Part shown: in pieces, positions 8,696 to 15,978 of the stretch
Layout of the letters: every line of letters begins with the position of its first letter
Numbering within the stretch: the first letter of the stretch is position 1
Assembly: GCA_025058835.1 (NCBI GenBank)
Contig: JANXEI010000002.1
Span: 310,001 to 374,000, forward strand
Reading direction: 5' to 3'
Origin: Acidilobaceae archaeon
GTDB lineage: Archaea; Thermoproteota; Thermoprotei_A; Sulfolobales; Acidilobaceae
DNA: 64,000 nucleotides
The notes under the pieces: generated by a model
The model's database searches: none
Told to the model about the DNA's origin: nothing
Seen by the model: only the letters and a program-made list of their open reading frames with translations
Made by a program: the position numbers and the translations under genes

Positions 8696-9456
8696 TCCCC
8701 ATGGCGGGGAAAATCGCGATCCTCGCGATCGTAGTGGCGACAGCACTAGCAGCGGTTGCCGAGGAGGTGGTGCTAGTGCCCCTCGACACCTGCTCTCACG
8801 AGGCCCTCCTTTACGCCAAGGAGAGAGGGTGGCTAGATTACCCTATCGCGATGCCGGCCGACCTGAAACAGCTTAGCTCTAGGACAAAGCTAGCGCTGAT
8901 CTCTGCATACCCCCCCGAGCCCCAACTAAAGCAAGCCGTGCTGGAAGTTGCCAGGGACACAGTGCTCTATGCCTCTTCTGATGTGCTTGATCTCCACTCG
9001 GAGCGACTGTTGAGGAGCGACCTACTGCAGCGCTTCTGCTGGGAGGGCGACGAGGGCTCTCTGAGGCTGGCTCTGGAGCCCCTTATGAAGAGGGAAGAGC
9101 AGGCGCTGATGTCAATGGTCTTGCTCTCTGCCGCCGCAGCTCTGGGCATAGCAGCCCTTGCCCACAGAGAGATCTCTGCTAGACTGGCCGAGACTGGAGC
9201 CATCATTGCCGTGTTCTTCATGAGGCTTCGGAAGCGCGGAGTTCTCACGAGGGAGGACATAGAGTCGCACCCTGTCAGAATTGCCATTCTAGAGGCCCTC
9301 AAAGCCTCGCCTCAGAGCTTCTCTGACCTGCAAAAGAGGACAGGGGTAGGGAGGGCAGTGCTAGAGTGGCATCTCGGCACGCTCAAGGCATATGGGATGG
9401 TAGAGGAGAAGAAGGTGGGCAGATCTAGAGTGTTCTTCCTTGCCTCAACAGAGTGA
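8692..9456 (+). CDS. Membrane-anchored winged-helix transcription regulator
   Basis: 254 residues with an unusual order. A signal-like segment (about 5-22) is followed by an extracytoplasmic domain of about 110 residues, a membrane span near 138-160 (MVLLSAAAALGIAALAH), then a cytoplasmic winged helix in the last 65 residues (HPVRIAILEALKASPQSF...TGVGRAVLEWHLGTLKAYGMV), ArsR/MarR-like. This topology would let an outside signal change DNA binding directly. GTG at 8692 overlaps the preceding stop; ATG 8701 is an alternative. It lies immediately before the promoter of the two fibre-like genes, so it is the obvious candidate regulator of them (inference). Confidence 0.8.
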   Translation: MIPMAGKIAILAIVVATALAAVAEEVVLVPLDTCSHEALLYAKERGWLDYPIAMPADLKQLSSRTKLALISAYPPEPQLKQAVLEVARDTVLYASSDVLDLHSERLLRSDLLQRFCWEGDEGSLRLALEPLMKREEQALMSMVLLSAAAALGIAALAHREISARLAETGAIIAVFFMRLRKRGVLTREDIESHPVRIAILEALKASPQSFSDLQKRTGVGRAVLEWHLGTLKAYGMVEEKKVGRSRVFFLASTE

Positions 9457-9464
9457 CTATAAGA

Positions 9465-9473
9465 TTTATATAT
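9465..9473 (+). promoter_or_regulatory. TATA box of the first fibre-subunit-like gene
   Basis: TTTATATAT, preceded by a purine pair, is a near-ideal archaeal TATA element. It is 34-42 bases before the ATG at 9507, and a Shine-Dalgarno-like GGAGA lies at 9496-9500. It suggests strong independent transcription. Confidence 0.65.
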
Positions 9474-9506
9474 GACATATCGCCCCTATTCGAGTGGAGA
9501 TGAGAG

Positions 9507-10184
9507 ATGAGGAATATGAGGAATAGATATGTAGTAGCAGCGGCTCTGTTGCTGGTAGCCCTCGCCATATCAGCCAACGCTACAGCATTCGTCTACAGGT
9601 GGCTAGTAGGTCAGGTAAACATACTTCAGGACGACCCAGATCAGGCAAGGGGCATCCTGTGCACAGGCTTCTACTCCAGCGCCGCTCAGGAGGGCATTAA
9701 CCTGCCATCTGCCGGCACCAACTACAACGCTCCCACATTTGTGGGCCAGGGCATCCAAGTAACTCCCGGAGCCGTCGAGTGCAGGTGGCTCCACAACAAC
9801 AGGCAGTACGCGCTCTATGAGTCCATACAGGCTTCCTTCTCGCTCACCGTGGGTAACTGGTACATAAAGGACTTCTACGGCTTCGGCTACTACCAGAGGA
9901 ACCCGAACGACCCCGGCCAGGTCTACGTGAGCTTCAGGGTAGCCAATGCACTCAATGAAGCCGCCGGAATTGTAGAGGCAAGGCTGTTCGTCTACAACGC
10001 ACAGAACAACCAGCAGGTGGCTAACCTAGACCTCAAGGTTCCGTCAGGCTTCACGCAGCCCATCGCTCTCCCAGCAAACGGCGCCTTCAGGCTGAGCCTC
10101 TACATAGAGTCAAACAGCCAGGTGCAGAACGCTGACTTCAGGATTGACTTCGCCGTATCGCCCAGCAACGAGCAGCACGAATAA
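9507..10184 (+). CDS. Secreted fibre-subunit-like protein 1 (possible TasA/AbpA-type)
   Basis: 225 residues. A class I signal peptide ends in S-A-N-A before TAFVYRW (cut predicted after residue 25). The mature protein is beta-rich, poor in Lys, rich in Asn, Gln and aromatic residues, with one Cys pair (C52, C92) that could form a disulfide. It is a paralogue of the next gene: both have YRWL-x-G-x-V after the signal, CTGFY, GTNY-x-APT, VTPGAV-x-C, YESI and W-x-IKDFY-x-FGYY. Exposed N-terminal strand, tandem paralogy, a SipW-like peptidase downstream and a strong promoter fit donor-strand fibres such as TasA or AbpA. That assignment is inference from context and layout. Confidence 0.8.
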   Translation: MRNMRNRYVVAAALLLVALAISANATAFVYRWLVGQVNILQDDPDQARGILCTGFYSSAAQEGINLPSAGTNYNAPTFVGQGIQVTPGAVECRWLHNNRQYALYESIQASFSLTVGNWYIKDFYGFGYYQRNPNDPGQVYVSFRVANALNEAAGIVEARLFVYNAQNNQQVANLDLKVPSGFTQPIALPANGAFRLSLYIESNSQVQNADFRIDFAVSPSNEQHE

Positions 10185-10196
10185 CCTTAGATACAG

Positions 10197-10214
10197 ACTA
10201 TAACTTTTTTATAC
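10197..10214 (+). terminator. T-run between the two fibre-like genes, overlapping a TATA-like element
   Basis: ACTATAACTTTTTTATAC lies between the paralogues. The T6 run (10205-10210) could end the first transcript, while CTATAA or TTTTATA could serve as the TATA box of the second gene (start 10245). The two roles cannot be separated by reading. Confidence 0.4.
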
Positions 10215-10244
10215 CCCCTCTCCCTCTTTTTCCATGGATCAGAA

Positions 10245-10898
10245 ATGAGGAGCAGGTATTGGCTAACTACGGCTCTAGCACTCGTGTTGCTGGTAGTCGT
10301 AGCTAACGCAACCGCATACGCCTACAGGTGGCTCGACGGTACCGTTCAGGTTGCACCGCCAAATAATGCCCAGGGAGCTGCATGCACCGGCTTTTACACG
10401 GAGAGGGCAGAGCAAGCAGACAACCCCCTCCCCGATCTAGGAACGAACTACGACGCTCCTACATATGGCCCTAACAGTATAACGGTGACCCCAGGCGCTG
10501 TGGTCTGCCAGTACACTCATGGAGGCAATACCTTCAATTTGTATGAGTCCATCTCTGTGACAGTGCCCATTACCAGCGGCACCTGGTGGATCAAGGACTT
10601 CTATGCCTTCGGATACTACGGCAACGGTTACACGGACAACGTTCACGTGTTCATAAGGGTGAAGAACATTATAAGCGGCGTGAACTTTGATGCGGCGGAG
10701 CTCAGGCTCTACAAGTTCCCAGGTGGACAATATGTAGGTATGATAGACCTAAAGAACAGCGGCTCCTCTCTCTATGTCATGCTGGCTTCCGGCGAGGCCC
10801 TGAGGCTGGACCTCTGGCTCGACACGGCTGCAGGAGCTTCAGGCACAGCAAACTTTGCTCTGGAGTTCTACGTCTCGCAGGAGAACGAGGCGCCCTAG
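10245..10898 (+). CDS. Secreted fibre-subunit-like protein 2 (paralogue of the 9507 gene)
   Basis: 217 residues. The signal peptide ends in V-A-N-A before TAYAYRW (cut after about residue 22). Shared blocks with the preceding protein run through the whole length (CTGFY, GTNYDAPT, VTPGAVVC, YESISV, WWIKDFYAFGYY), with conserved Cys at 47 and 88. Spacing and order are the same but identity looks low (about one third by eye), so this is an old duplication, possibly giving major and minor subunits as with TasA/TapA or AbpA/AbpB. ATG start at 10245. Pyrimidine-rich T-runs follow the stop. Confidence 0.8.
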   Translation: MRSRYWLTTALALVLLVVVANATAYAYRWLDGTVQVAPPNNAQGAACTGFYTERAEQADNPLPDLGTNYDAPTYGPNSITVTPGAVVCQYTHGGNTFNLYESISVTVPITSGTWWIKDFYAFGYYGNGYTDNVHVFIRVKNIISGVNFDAAELRLYKFPGGQYVGMIDLKNSGSSLYVMLASGEALRLDLWLDTAAGASGTANFALEFYVSQENEAP

Positions 10899-10904
10899 AG
10901 ACCA

Positions 10905-10926
10905 ACTCTTTTTAGCCCTTTTTCTG
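10905..10926 (+). terminator. T-rich stretch after the second fibre-like gene
   Basis: Two T5 runs (CTTTTTAGCCCTTTTTCTG) follow 11 bases after the stop of the second subunit gene. Archaeal termination commonly uses such U-rich tracts without a hairpin. Confidence 0.5.
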
Positions 10927-10948
10927 AACACCTTTCCTGGCGATTTGA

Positions 10949-11971
10949 TTGGGAGGGGTAACTCTTGCTGACCTGTTGAGGCTAGCCCTAACGGCTCTAG
11001 CTGTAGTGCTCGTGGCCCTCGTTGCTGGGAAGCTGCTCTGGCTGCCCATAGCCATAGTCGGGCCATCGGGAGGCCCCCCTTTTCTCGGGATAGCCACCTA
11101 TGTTCCGCTTGGCGGAGAGGGGCCGTACCTCTCCTGCGTAGATCTCTTGAGGAGCGGGTGCGAGCTAGTAGAAGATCCTCGAGCAGAGGGCAGGGCGTAC
11201 AGGGTGTTCCTGGAGATCCCCCTCGCTCTCTGGCTGCTCGTAGCTATCGGAGCGCCGCTGACGGCCTTCCTAGCCATATGGGCCTGGCGACCGCCTATAA
11301 GGCTGGTGCTCGCTGCCGCTGCCCTTCTCCTAACAGTGGACCTGGTGGCGATTTCCACTCTCTACGTAGATCAGGCAAGGATCGTCTATCAGATACCGGG
11401 CGTAGAGCTTGGGAGGGTGAGCTTAGACATGAAGGAGAGCAAGGCGAAGATCAACCTCACCCTTGGGGACTACAAACTGCTCTCCTCGTCCTGCGAGATA
11501 CCGGGCCTGGGCGAGGTCAACGCTTCAGTGAAGGGCTCCGTCATAGAGGTGGACGTCCCCTCAGCCCTCTTCGACTCGCTGTACAGCAGGAAGGCGGCAG
11601 AGAGACCTTTCCTCCTCTCCGTGCCGGCGAGGGTGGGGGACAGCTTTAGGATCTCCTGCACCAGCCAGCTGGACAAGGGGCGGCTGAGCGGTTCCTACAC
11701 TGTGCTCTTGACCTGGGAGGAACCAACTCTCAGAGCTAACGGGAGCTCTGTGATCGTCAGGAACCCCAACCCAGTTAAGCTGGAGGTAACCTTGGAGCTC
11801 AGGGATACTGCATCTCTCCAGCTGCTGAAGAGAGAGAGGATTACGCTCCAGCCCCTCCAGGAGCTGTCCATAGACGTAAGGCAGTTCGGCAGGGGGAGAG
11901 TGGAAGCATCGATATTTTATTCTTTCCTAGGCGCGGAGAGGGGGCAGAAGGTTGAGCTCACAGCTAGATAG
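10949..11971 (+). CDS. Membrane protein with an extracytoplasmic beta domain, fibre-like cluster
   Basis: 340 residues, no family recognised. Membrane segments are near residues 8-36, 92-112 and 115-140. The C-terminal 200 residues are predicted outside and beta-rich (KINLTLGDYKLL, GSSVIVRNPNPVKLEVTLEL, SIDVRQFGRGRVEASIFYSF). The block PFLGIATYVPL after the first span resembles YLGISSYEL in the next gene, so the two may be related. TTG at 10949 overlaps no upstream gene; its 3' end overlaps the next gene by 20 bases. By position it may anchor or chaperone the fibre subunits (inference). Confidence 0.7.
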   Translation: MGGVTLADLLRLALTALAVVLVALVAGKLLWLPIAIVGPSGGPPFLGIATYVPLGGEGPYLSCVDLLRSGCELVEDPRAEGRAYRVFLEIPLALWLLVAIGAPLTAFLAIWAWRPPIRLVLAAAALLLTVDLVAISTLYVDQARIVYQIPGVELGRVSLDMKESKAKINLTLGDYKLLSSSCEIPGLGEVNASVKGSVIEVDVPSALFDSLYSRKAAERPFLLSVPARVGDSFRISCTSQLDKGRLSGSYTVLLTWEEPTLRANGSSVIVRNPNPVKLEVTLELRDTASLQLLKRERITLQPLQELSIDVRQFGRGRVEASIFYSFLGAERGQKVELTAR

Positions 11972-12581
11972 GCTTTTGGAGCTCTCTTTCAGGAGGAGGA
12001 GAGCCATTGCAGCGTTAGCCATCCTCTTGTCAGTCGCTTCCTCTCTGATCGGAATAGCACACTACTTCGTTCCTCTCCTAGTATACGAGGGATGGCTGAT
12101 GTCGGGTTATCTCGGCATCTCAAGCTATGAGCTAACGGTTGCTGGCAGCAGAGTTGAAATAAGACCTCTTGGCAGCATCTCCCTCATCTCCCTTGTGATG
12201 ATGGTCCTGATCGTTTCCTCTCTGCTCTTTTCGGCTCTGGCAGTCTTTGCCTACGTCTCGTTCAGAGAGAAGCTCTACATGGAGAGCGTTGTAGTCTCTG
12301 CCTTCTCCTCTGCTCTCAGCATGTCTCTCCTCTTCTCCATCATGAGGGTGATCACAGATGAGATACTGCCCTCCCTCCCCCAGAGGGGTTCTGTGAGCAC
12401 CTCGGGAGGGGTCCTGACTTTTGAGGCAGCGAGGGAGTTCAAGTCCACCCTTTACCTTCTCTACGAGGGTTATGGCACATATATGATACTCCTTTCTGCC
12501 GTCCTCTTCCTCCTCTCTGCCCTAGTCCTCTACTCTCGATGGAGGCTGGAGGGGAGCGAAGTTGAAGCACTCGATCAGTAA
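11952..12581 (+). CDS. Integral membrane protein, fibre-like cluster
   Basis: 209 residues with about four membrane segments (residues 18-40, 76-105, 115-138, 175-198) and a short extracytoplasmic loop after the first. A basic FRRRRA motif precedes the first span. No known family seen. It starts inside the previous gene, and its last codons overlap the start of the signal peptidase gene by 20 bases, so the three genes 10949-13014 look like one translationally coupled unit. Confidence 0.7.
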   Translation: MSSQLDRLLELSFRRRRAIAALAILLSVASSLIGIAHYFVPLLVYEGWLMSGYLGISSYELTVAGSRVEIRPLGSISLISLVMMVLIVSSLLFSALAVFAYVSFREKLYMESVVVSAFSSALSMSLLFSIMRVITDEILPSLPQRGSVSTSGGVLTFEAAREFKSTLYLLYEGYGTYMILLSAVLFLLSALVLYSRWRLEGSEVEALDQ

Positions 12582-13014
12582 GCTGCTCGAGGACAGGCAG
12601 AGCCTCGCAGCCCTAGCCCTCCTGATAGCTCTATACCTGATCTTCAGAGCAGCAGGCGGTGGCATGGCTGCGGTAAGCGGAGGGAGCATGGAGCCCTCCC
12701 TTCACAGCGGCGACCTGGTGTTCATCATAAAGAGCAACGATGTGAGGAAGGGCGACATAATAGTCTTTCGCTCCGGCGGGGGTTACGTGATCCACAGGGT
12801 CATAGATGTCTACTCGCTGGACGGGATGAAGTGCTACGTCACCCAAGGCGACAACAACCCGTTCCCAGATCCGGGAAGTCAGAGGTGCGCTGTGCCAGGG
12901 AGAACGGTCTATGGGGTTCCCGACGATCTGGTAGTAGGGGTCGTCATAGAGTTCCTCGGCTTTCCCGTGAAGATACCTTACGTGGGCAGCCTTGCCCTTC
13001 TCCTCAGGGGATAG
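12562..13014 (+). CDS. Signal peptidase I, SEC11/SipW type (S26B)
   Basis: Removes class I signal peptides outside the membrane. 150 residues: one N-terminal span (about 14-32), then box [16 protein letters not shown] with the nucleophile Ser, box D VIHRVIDV with His instead of the bacterial general-base Lys, and box [13 protein letters not shown]. The Ser-His-Asp arrangement is that of the ER and SipW-type enzymes. TTG start at 12562 inside the upstream membrane protein gene. A dedicated peptidase next to exported subunits parallels tapA-sipW-tasA of Bacillus. Confidence 0.93.
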   Translation: MKHSISKLLEDRQSLAALALLIALYLIFRAAGGGMAAVSGGSMEPSLHSGDLVFIIKSNDVRKGDIIVFRSGGGYVIHRVIDVYSLDGMKCYVTQGDNNPFPDPGSQRCAVPGRTVYGVPDDLVVGVVIEFLGFPVKIPYVGSLALLLRG

Positions 13015-13016
13015 GG

Positions 13017-13607
13017 GTGGAGGTCAGGAGCGTCTCCGTAGCGATCACGGGCTCAAGCGCCGTTAGGGTGTCCCTCAGGCTTTTGGAGGTCCTCTCGTCG
13101 AGGGTGGAGATAAGAGGGATCATAGTCTCAGATGGAGCATATGAGGTTGCCCAGCACGAGGAGGGCCTGGAGCCCAAGGCTTTCAGAGAGGTGCTCTCCG
13201 GATACTCGAAGGTGTACAGCGATAGAGACATGACCTCTCCCCTCGCTAGCTCTAGCAATCAGCCAGATGCGATGATAATAGCTCCTGCCAGCATGAAAAC
13301 CGTAGGGCTGATAGCTAACGGGATCTCCACTACGCTGGCGAGCAGAGCTGCCCTAGCTATCTTGCGCCTGAGGAGGAAGCTGGTGGTAGCGCCTCGAGAA
13401 ACCCCTCTGGGGGAGGCAGAGCTGAGGAACTTGCTGAGGTTAAGCACCATGGGAGCTCTCGTAGTCCCTCTCACTATATCCTTCTACATCAAGCCGAAGC
13501 GAGTAGAGGACTTCGTGGACTTCGGAGTAGGTAAGATACTCGACGCCCTCGGCATAGAGGTCGACATATACGAGCGGTGGAAGGGCGAAGATTACCTGGG
13601 AGATTAA
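13017..13607 (+). CDS. ubiX: Flavin prenyltransferase UbiX
   Basis: Builds prenylated FMN, the cofactor of UbiD-type decarboxylases, from FMN and dimethylallyl phosphate. 197 residues: Rossmann-like flavoprotein start [17 protein letters not shown], the [15 protein letters not shown]-type phosphate-binding region with [13 protein letters not shown], and [16 protein letters not shown], all typical of UbiX/Pad1. I start it at GTG 13017, three bases after the signal peptidase stop; the open frame runs further upstream but that part is out-of-frame peptidase coding. In Aeropyrum-type archaea prFMN serves anhydromevalonate phosphate decarboxylase, which would link it to the mevalonate genes at both window ends (inference). 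Confidence 0.92.
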   Translation: MEVRSVSVAITGSSAVRVSLRLLEVLSSRVEIRGIIVSDGAYEVAQHEEGLEPKAFREVLSGYSKVYSDRDMTSPLASSSNQPDAMIIAPASMKTVGLIANGISTTLASRAALAILRLRRKLVVAPRETPLGEAELRNLLRLSTMGALVVPLTISFYIKPKRVEDFVDFGVGKILDALGIEVDIYERWKGEDYLGD

Positions 13608-13646
13608 CTTATTAGCTCCTCCTCCGGGGGAGAAGGGGGAACGGCT

Positions 13647-14039
13647 TTGCCAGTCTACCACGAGAGGGACGTGAAGAGGGGAGGAGGTAGGACCGTAGGG
13701 AGGAACTACAAGGTCAAGAGGAAGGCCCTCACGGGCAGCCTCCCCACGGACACTAAGCTCTCGGACAAAATGGAGATCAGGCTTGAGAGGGCAAGAGGGG
13801 GCAACGTGAAAGCTAGAGCGGTGAGGGTGTCATTCGCGAGCCTGTCAGACCCCAAGACTGGGAGGACAGAGAAGGTAAGGGTGATAAGGGTGCTGGAGGT
13901 GCCAGCTAACAGGGAGTACGCAAGGAAGGGAGTTATAGTCAAGGGAGCCATCATAGAGACGAGCCTAGGTAAGGCCGTGGTCACCTCCCGTCCGGGGCAG
14001 GACGGGACAGTTAACGCAGTCCTCCTAGAGAGGAAATGA
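13647..14039 (+). CDS. rps8e: 30S ribosomal protein S8e
   Basis: Archaeal/eukaryotic small-subunit ribosomal protein, 130 residues, with RDVKRGGGRTVGRNYKVKRK at the N-terminus, NREYARKGVIVKGAIIETS and GQDGTVNAVLLERK at the end. TTG start at 13647 with a GGGGGAA purine tract about 12 bases upstream. It overlaps the srp19 start by 4 bases (ATGA), so they form a two-gene operon. Confidence 0.96.
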   Translation: MPVYHERDVKRGGGRTVGRNYKVKRKALTGSLPTDTKLSDKMEIRLERARGGNVKARAVRVSFASLSDPKTGRTEKVRVIRVLEVPANREYARKGVIVKGAIIETSLGKAVVTSRPGQDGTVNAVLLERK

Positions 14040-14338
14040 GCTCTAGGGAGTTCAAGGGGAGGAGGGTAGTCATCTGGCCCTCCTATCTAGATGAGGCAGC
14101 CAGCAGGGGCAAGGGGAGGAGGGTGGCAAAGGAGCTCTCTGTGAGGAGGCCCACTGTGGAGGAGATAGTCCAGGCAGCAAAGCTCCTCGGCCTGAACCCC
14201 CAGGTGGAGGAGAAAGCCTACTCGAGGGCCTGGTGGGAGGAGAGGCTAAGGGTGGTTGTGGACAAGAGGGGGTCAAAGGGAGAGGTGCTGAAGAGCATAG
14301 CCCTGAAGGTGCAGGAGCTTAGGAGGAAGCAAGCCTAG
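14036..14338 (+). CDS. srp19: Signal recognition particle 19 kDa protein
   Basis: Binds the SRP RNA and prepares it for SRP54. 100 residues, with WPSYLDEAASRGKGRRV at the N-terminus, RRPTVEEIVQAAKLLGL in the middle and basic RGSKGEVLKSIALKVQ at the C-terminus, as in archaeal SRP19. Coupled to rps8e by an ATGA overlap. The 3' end overlaps the convergent methyltransferase gene by 4 bases. Confidence 0.94.
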   Translation: MSSREFKGRRVVIWPSYLDEAASRGKGRRVAKELSVRRPTVEEIVQAAKLLGLNPQVEEKAYSRAWWEERLRVVVDKRGSKGEVLKSIALKVQELRRKQA

Positions 14339-15168
14339 GCCCTTAGCCTCCTCTTGATCTCCTCGTTCAGAGAGCTCCTGAGCCTTTTCGCGTCCTCCCG
14401 CACCTTTATCTCCACTTCCCCGAGCCTCTCCCTGACTGCCTCCGCTAGCTCCAGGTCCACCTCGTACCCCACGCACCTCCTCCCGAGCCTTGCTGCCACT
14501 AGACAGGTGGTGCCCGTGCCAAGGAAAGGATCTAGTACTGTCTCGCTCACATAGCTGTAGAGCCTAATCAACCTGTCTACCAGCTCCTCCGGGAAAGGCG
14601 AGTAGCTGCTCCACCTCTCGGAGGGGAGGACGTTGGCGATCTCCCATATCGATAGGTACCACTTCTCCTTGAGGAACCTTTCCAAGTCTATCTTGCTCTT
14701 ACTCCTCACCTCCTCCAGCACTTGAGAGCGGGGGAAGGTGCCAGGTTTCCTGAACACCAGGAGCTCCTCGAACACGTTATCAGGGTAATAGTACATCGGA
14801 TAGGGGCGTTGCACGAGGACTCCGCTCCTCCTGCTTATCCTCACATATCCCTCGGGCTTTTTCCAAATTATCTTTTCCTGGTAGATCAGCCCTGCCTCCT
14901 TGGTCATAAGCGTGATTATGTCTGCAACTATGGGATATAGTTTCCCCCCTATCCTAACGTCCTGCGTGACAAATGAGGCTATCCTCCCCGGCTGGAGCAC
15001 TCTTGCAATCTCCCTACCCACGCGGCTGATCATCTGTAGAAAGTCGTCGTAGCTTGCAAACATGTTGGGGAAGTCAAAGGGGGCGTTGAAGTAGGGGGGA
15101 GAGGTTACGACGAGGCTCACGCTGGAGTCTGGCAGCTCTCTCATGTCCTCTGAGCTCCCGAAGATCAC
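14335..15168 (-). CDS. DNA methyltransferase, beta class (probably N4-cytosine)
   Basis: SAM-dependent DNA methylase, 277 residues. The catalytic TSPPY (22-26) comes before the SAM-binding DPFLGTGTT (213-221), the permuted order of the beta class; TSPPY is usual for N4-cytosine enzymes and DPPY for N6-adenine. The region between holds the target recognition part (KPEGYVRISRRSGV). GTG start at 15168; the next in-frame ATG is residue 9. No restriction endonuclease lies on either side, so it is an orphan methylase, perhaps for self-marking, repair or regulation. Confidence 0.88.
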   Translation of the reverse strand: MIFGSSEDMRELPDSSVSLVVTSPPYFNAPFDFPNMFASYDDFLQMISRVGREIARVLQPGRIASFVTQDVRIGGKLYPIVADIITLMTKEAGLIYQEKIIWKKPEGYVRISRRSGVLVQRPYPMYYYPDNVFEELLVFRKPGTFPRSQVLEEVRSKSKIDLERFLKEKWYLSIWEIANVLPSERWSSYSPFPEELVDRLIRLYSYVSETVLDPFLGTGTTCLVAARLGRRCVGYEVDLELAEAVRERLGEVEIKVREDAKRLRSSLNEEIKRRLRA

Positions 15169-15237
15169 CTTTATGGTCAGGGCCCTTCCCCATAATATGC
15201 TCTCCCCTCTTTTTCAAAAGCAGGGCCGAAGGTAGTA

Positions 15238-15978
15238 CTACCTCTTCCTGAGAACCTCCACGAACTTCGCACCAGCCTCGAAGTCACCCGGGGAAGATAT
15301 GAGGAGGCCGCTGGGCGGGTAGGAGAGGCTAGCGATGGCCTCTGCTAGCTTCAGGGCCCCCTCTGGGCTGTAGAGGGGGGTCTTGCCCAGGAGGGGACGG
15401 AGTTTCTCCACGTTCTTCTCGCTGAGCAGCACCAAGTACGGTATCACCATCTTTCCTGCTGCCAGCTTTACTGCGCTCTCCAGCTTCTCGAGAGTGCTCT
15501 CCGAGAGGTTGAGCACCAGATATATGTCAGCTCCTGCCCTGAGCCTTGCCTCTATCTCCTCGGCGCTCTTCCTGAGGCTAAGCGTCAGCCCCGCAAGCAG
15601 GGGGAGCCCGAGGTTTTTAGTAACCCTCACGGCCTCCTCAGGTCCCACATCCCTTATCACTGTGACGCTGTCCACAATGTCTCCTCTGAGGAAGACAACG
15701 CCCTCTACGCCGCAGAGGGCAAGGCCCCTGAGAGTTGCCTCTAGAGCTATCCGATTAACGTCTATCACTCTTATGTGGGACAGAACCTTGAGGCTCGATA
15801 TCCCCTTGCTCATGCAGCTTGCGAGGGGAGAGGAGAAGAGAGCCGTCCCCAGAGGTGAATCGGGTATGTCTATCCAGTCGGCAATACCCTCTAGCCTCCT
15901 GAGCCTGCTCTCCAGCTTTTCCCTGCTCTTTACCGGCTCTATCTCGAAAACTAGCTCCAACTCACTCCTCCTCCTCAC
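15238..15978 (-). CDS. TIM-barrel protein resembling methylenetetrahydrofolate reductase
   Basis: 246 residues, probably a beta/alpha barrel like MTHFR/FAD-linked oxidoreductases. Hints: ELVFEIEPVKSREK at the first strand, WIDIPDSPLG, SHIRVIDVNRIALEATLRGL and GVEGVVFLRGD. It is shorter than bacterial MetF and the FAD site is not clear to me, so the activity is uncertain. It overlaps the upstream prenyltransferase gene by 4 bases. Some archaea use such proteins in C1 metabolism; GlyA elsewhere in the window would supply the substrate. Confidence 0.6.
   Translation of the reverse strand: MRRRSELELVFEIEPVKSREKLESRLRRLEGIADWIDIPDSPLGTALFSSPLASCMSKGISSLKVLSHIRVIDVNRIALEATLRGLALCGVEGVVFLRGDIVDSVTVIRDVGPEEAVRVTKNLGLPLLAGLTLSLRKSAEEIEARLRAGADIYLVLNLSESTLEKLESAVKLAAGKMVIPYLVLLSEKNVEKLRPLLGKTPLYSPEGALKLAEAIASLSYPPSGLLISSPGDFEAGAKFVEVLRKR

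Noticed and set aside
12831-13016. Upstream extension of the UbiX frame
   Set aside because: Arg-rich shadow of the signal peptidase gene; UbiX similarity begins at GTG 13017.
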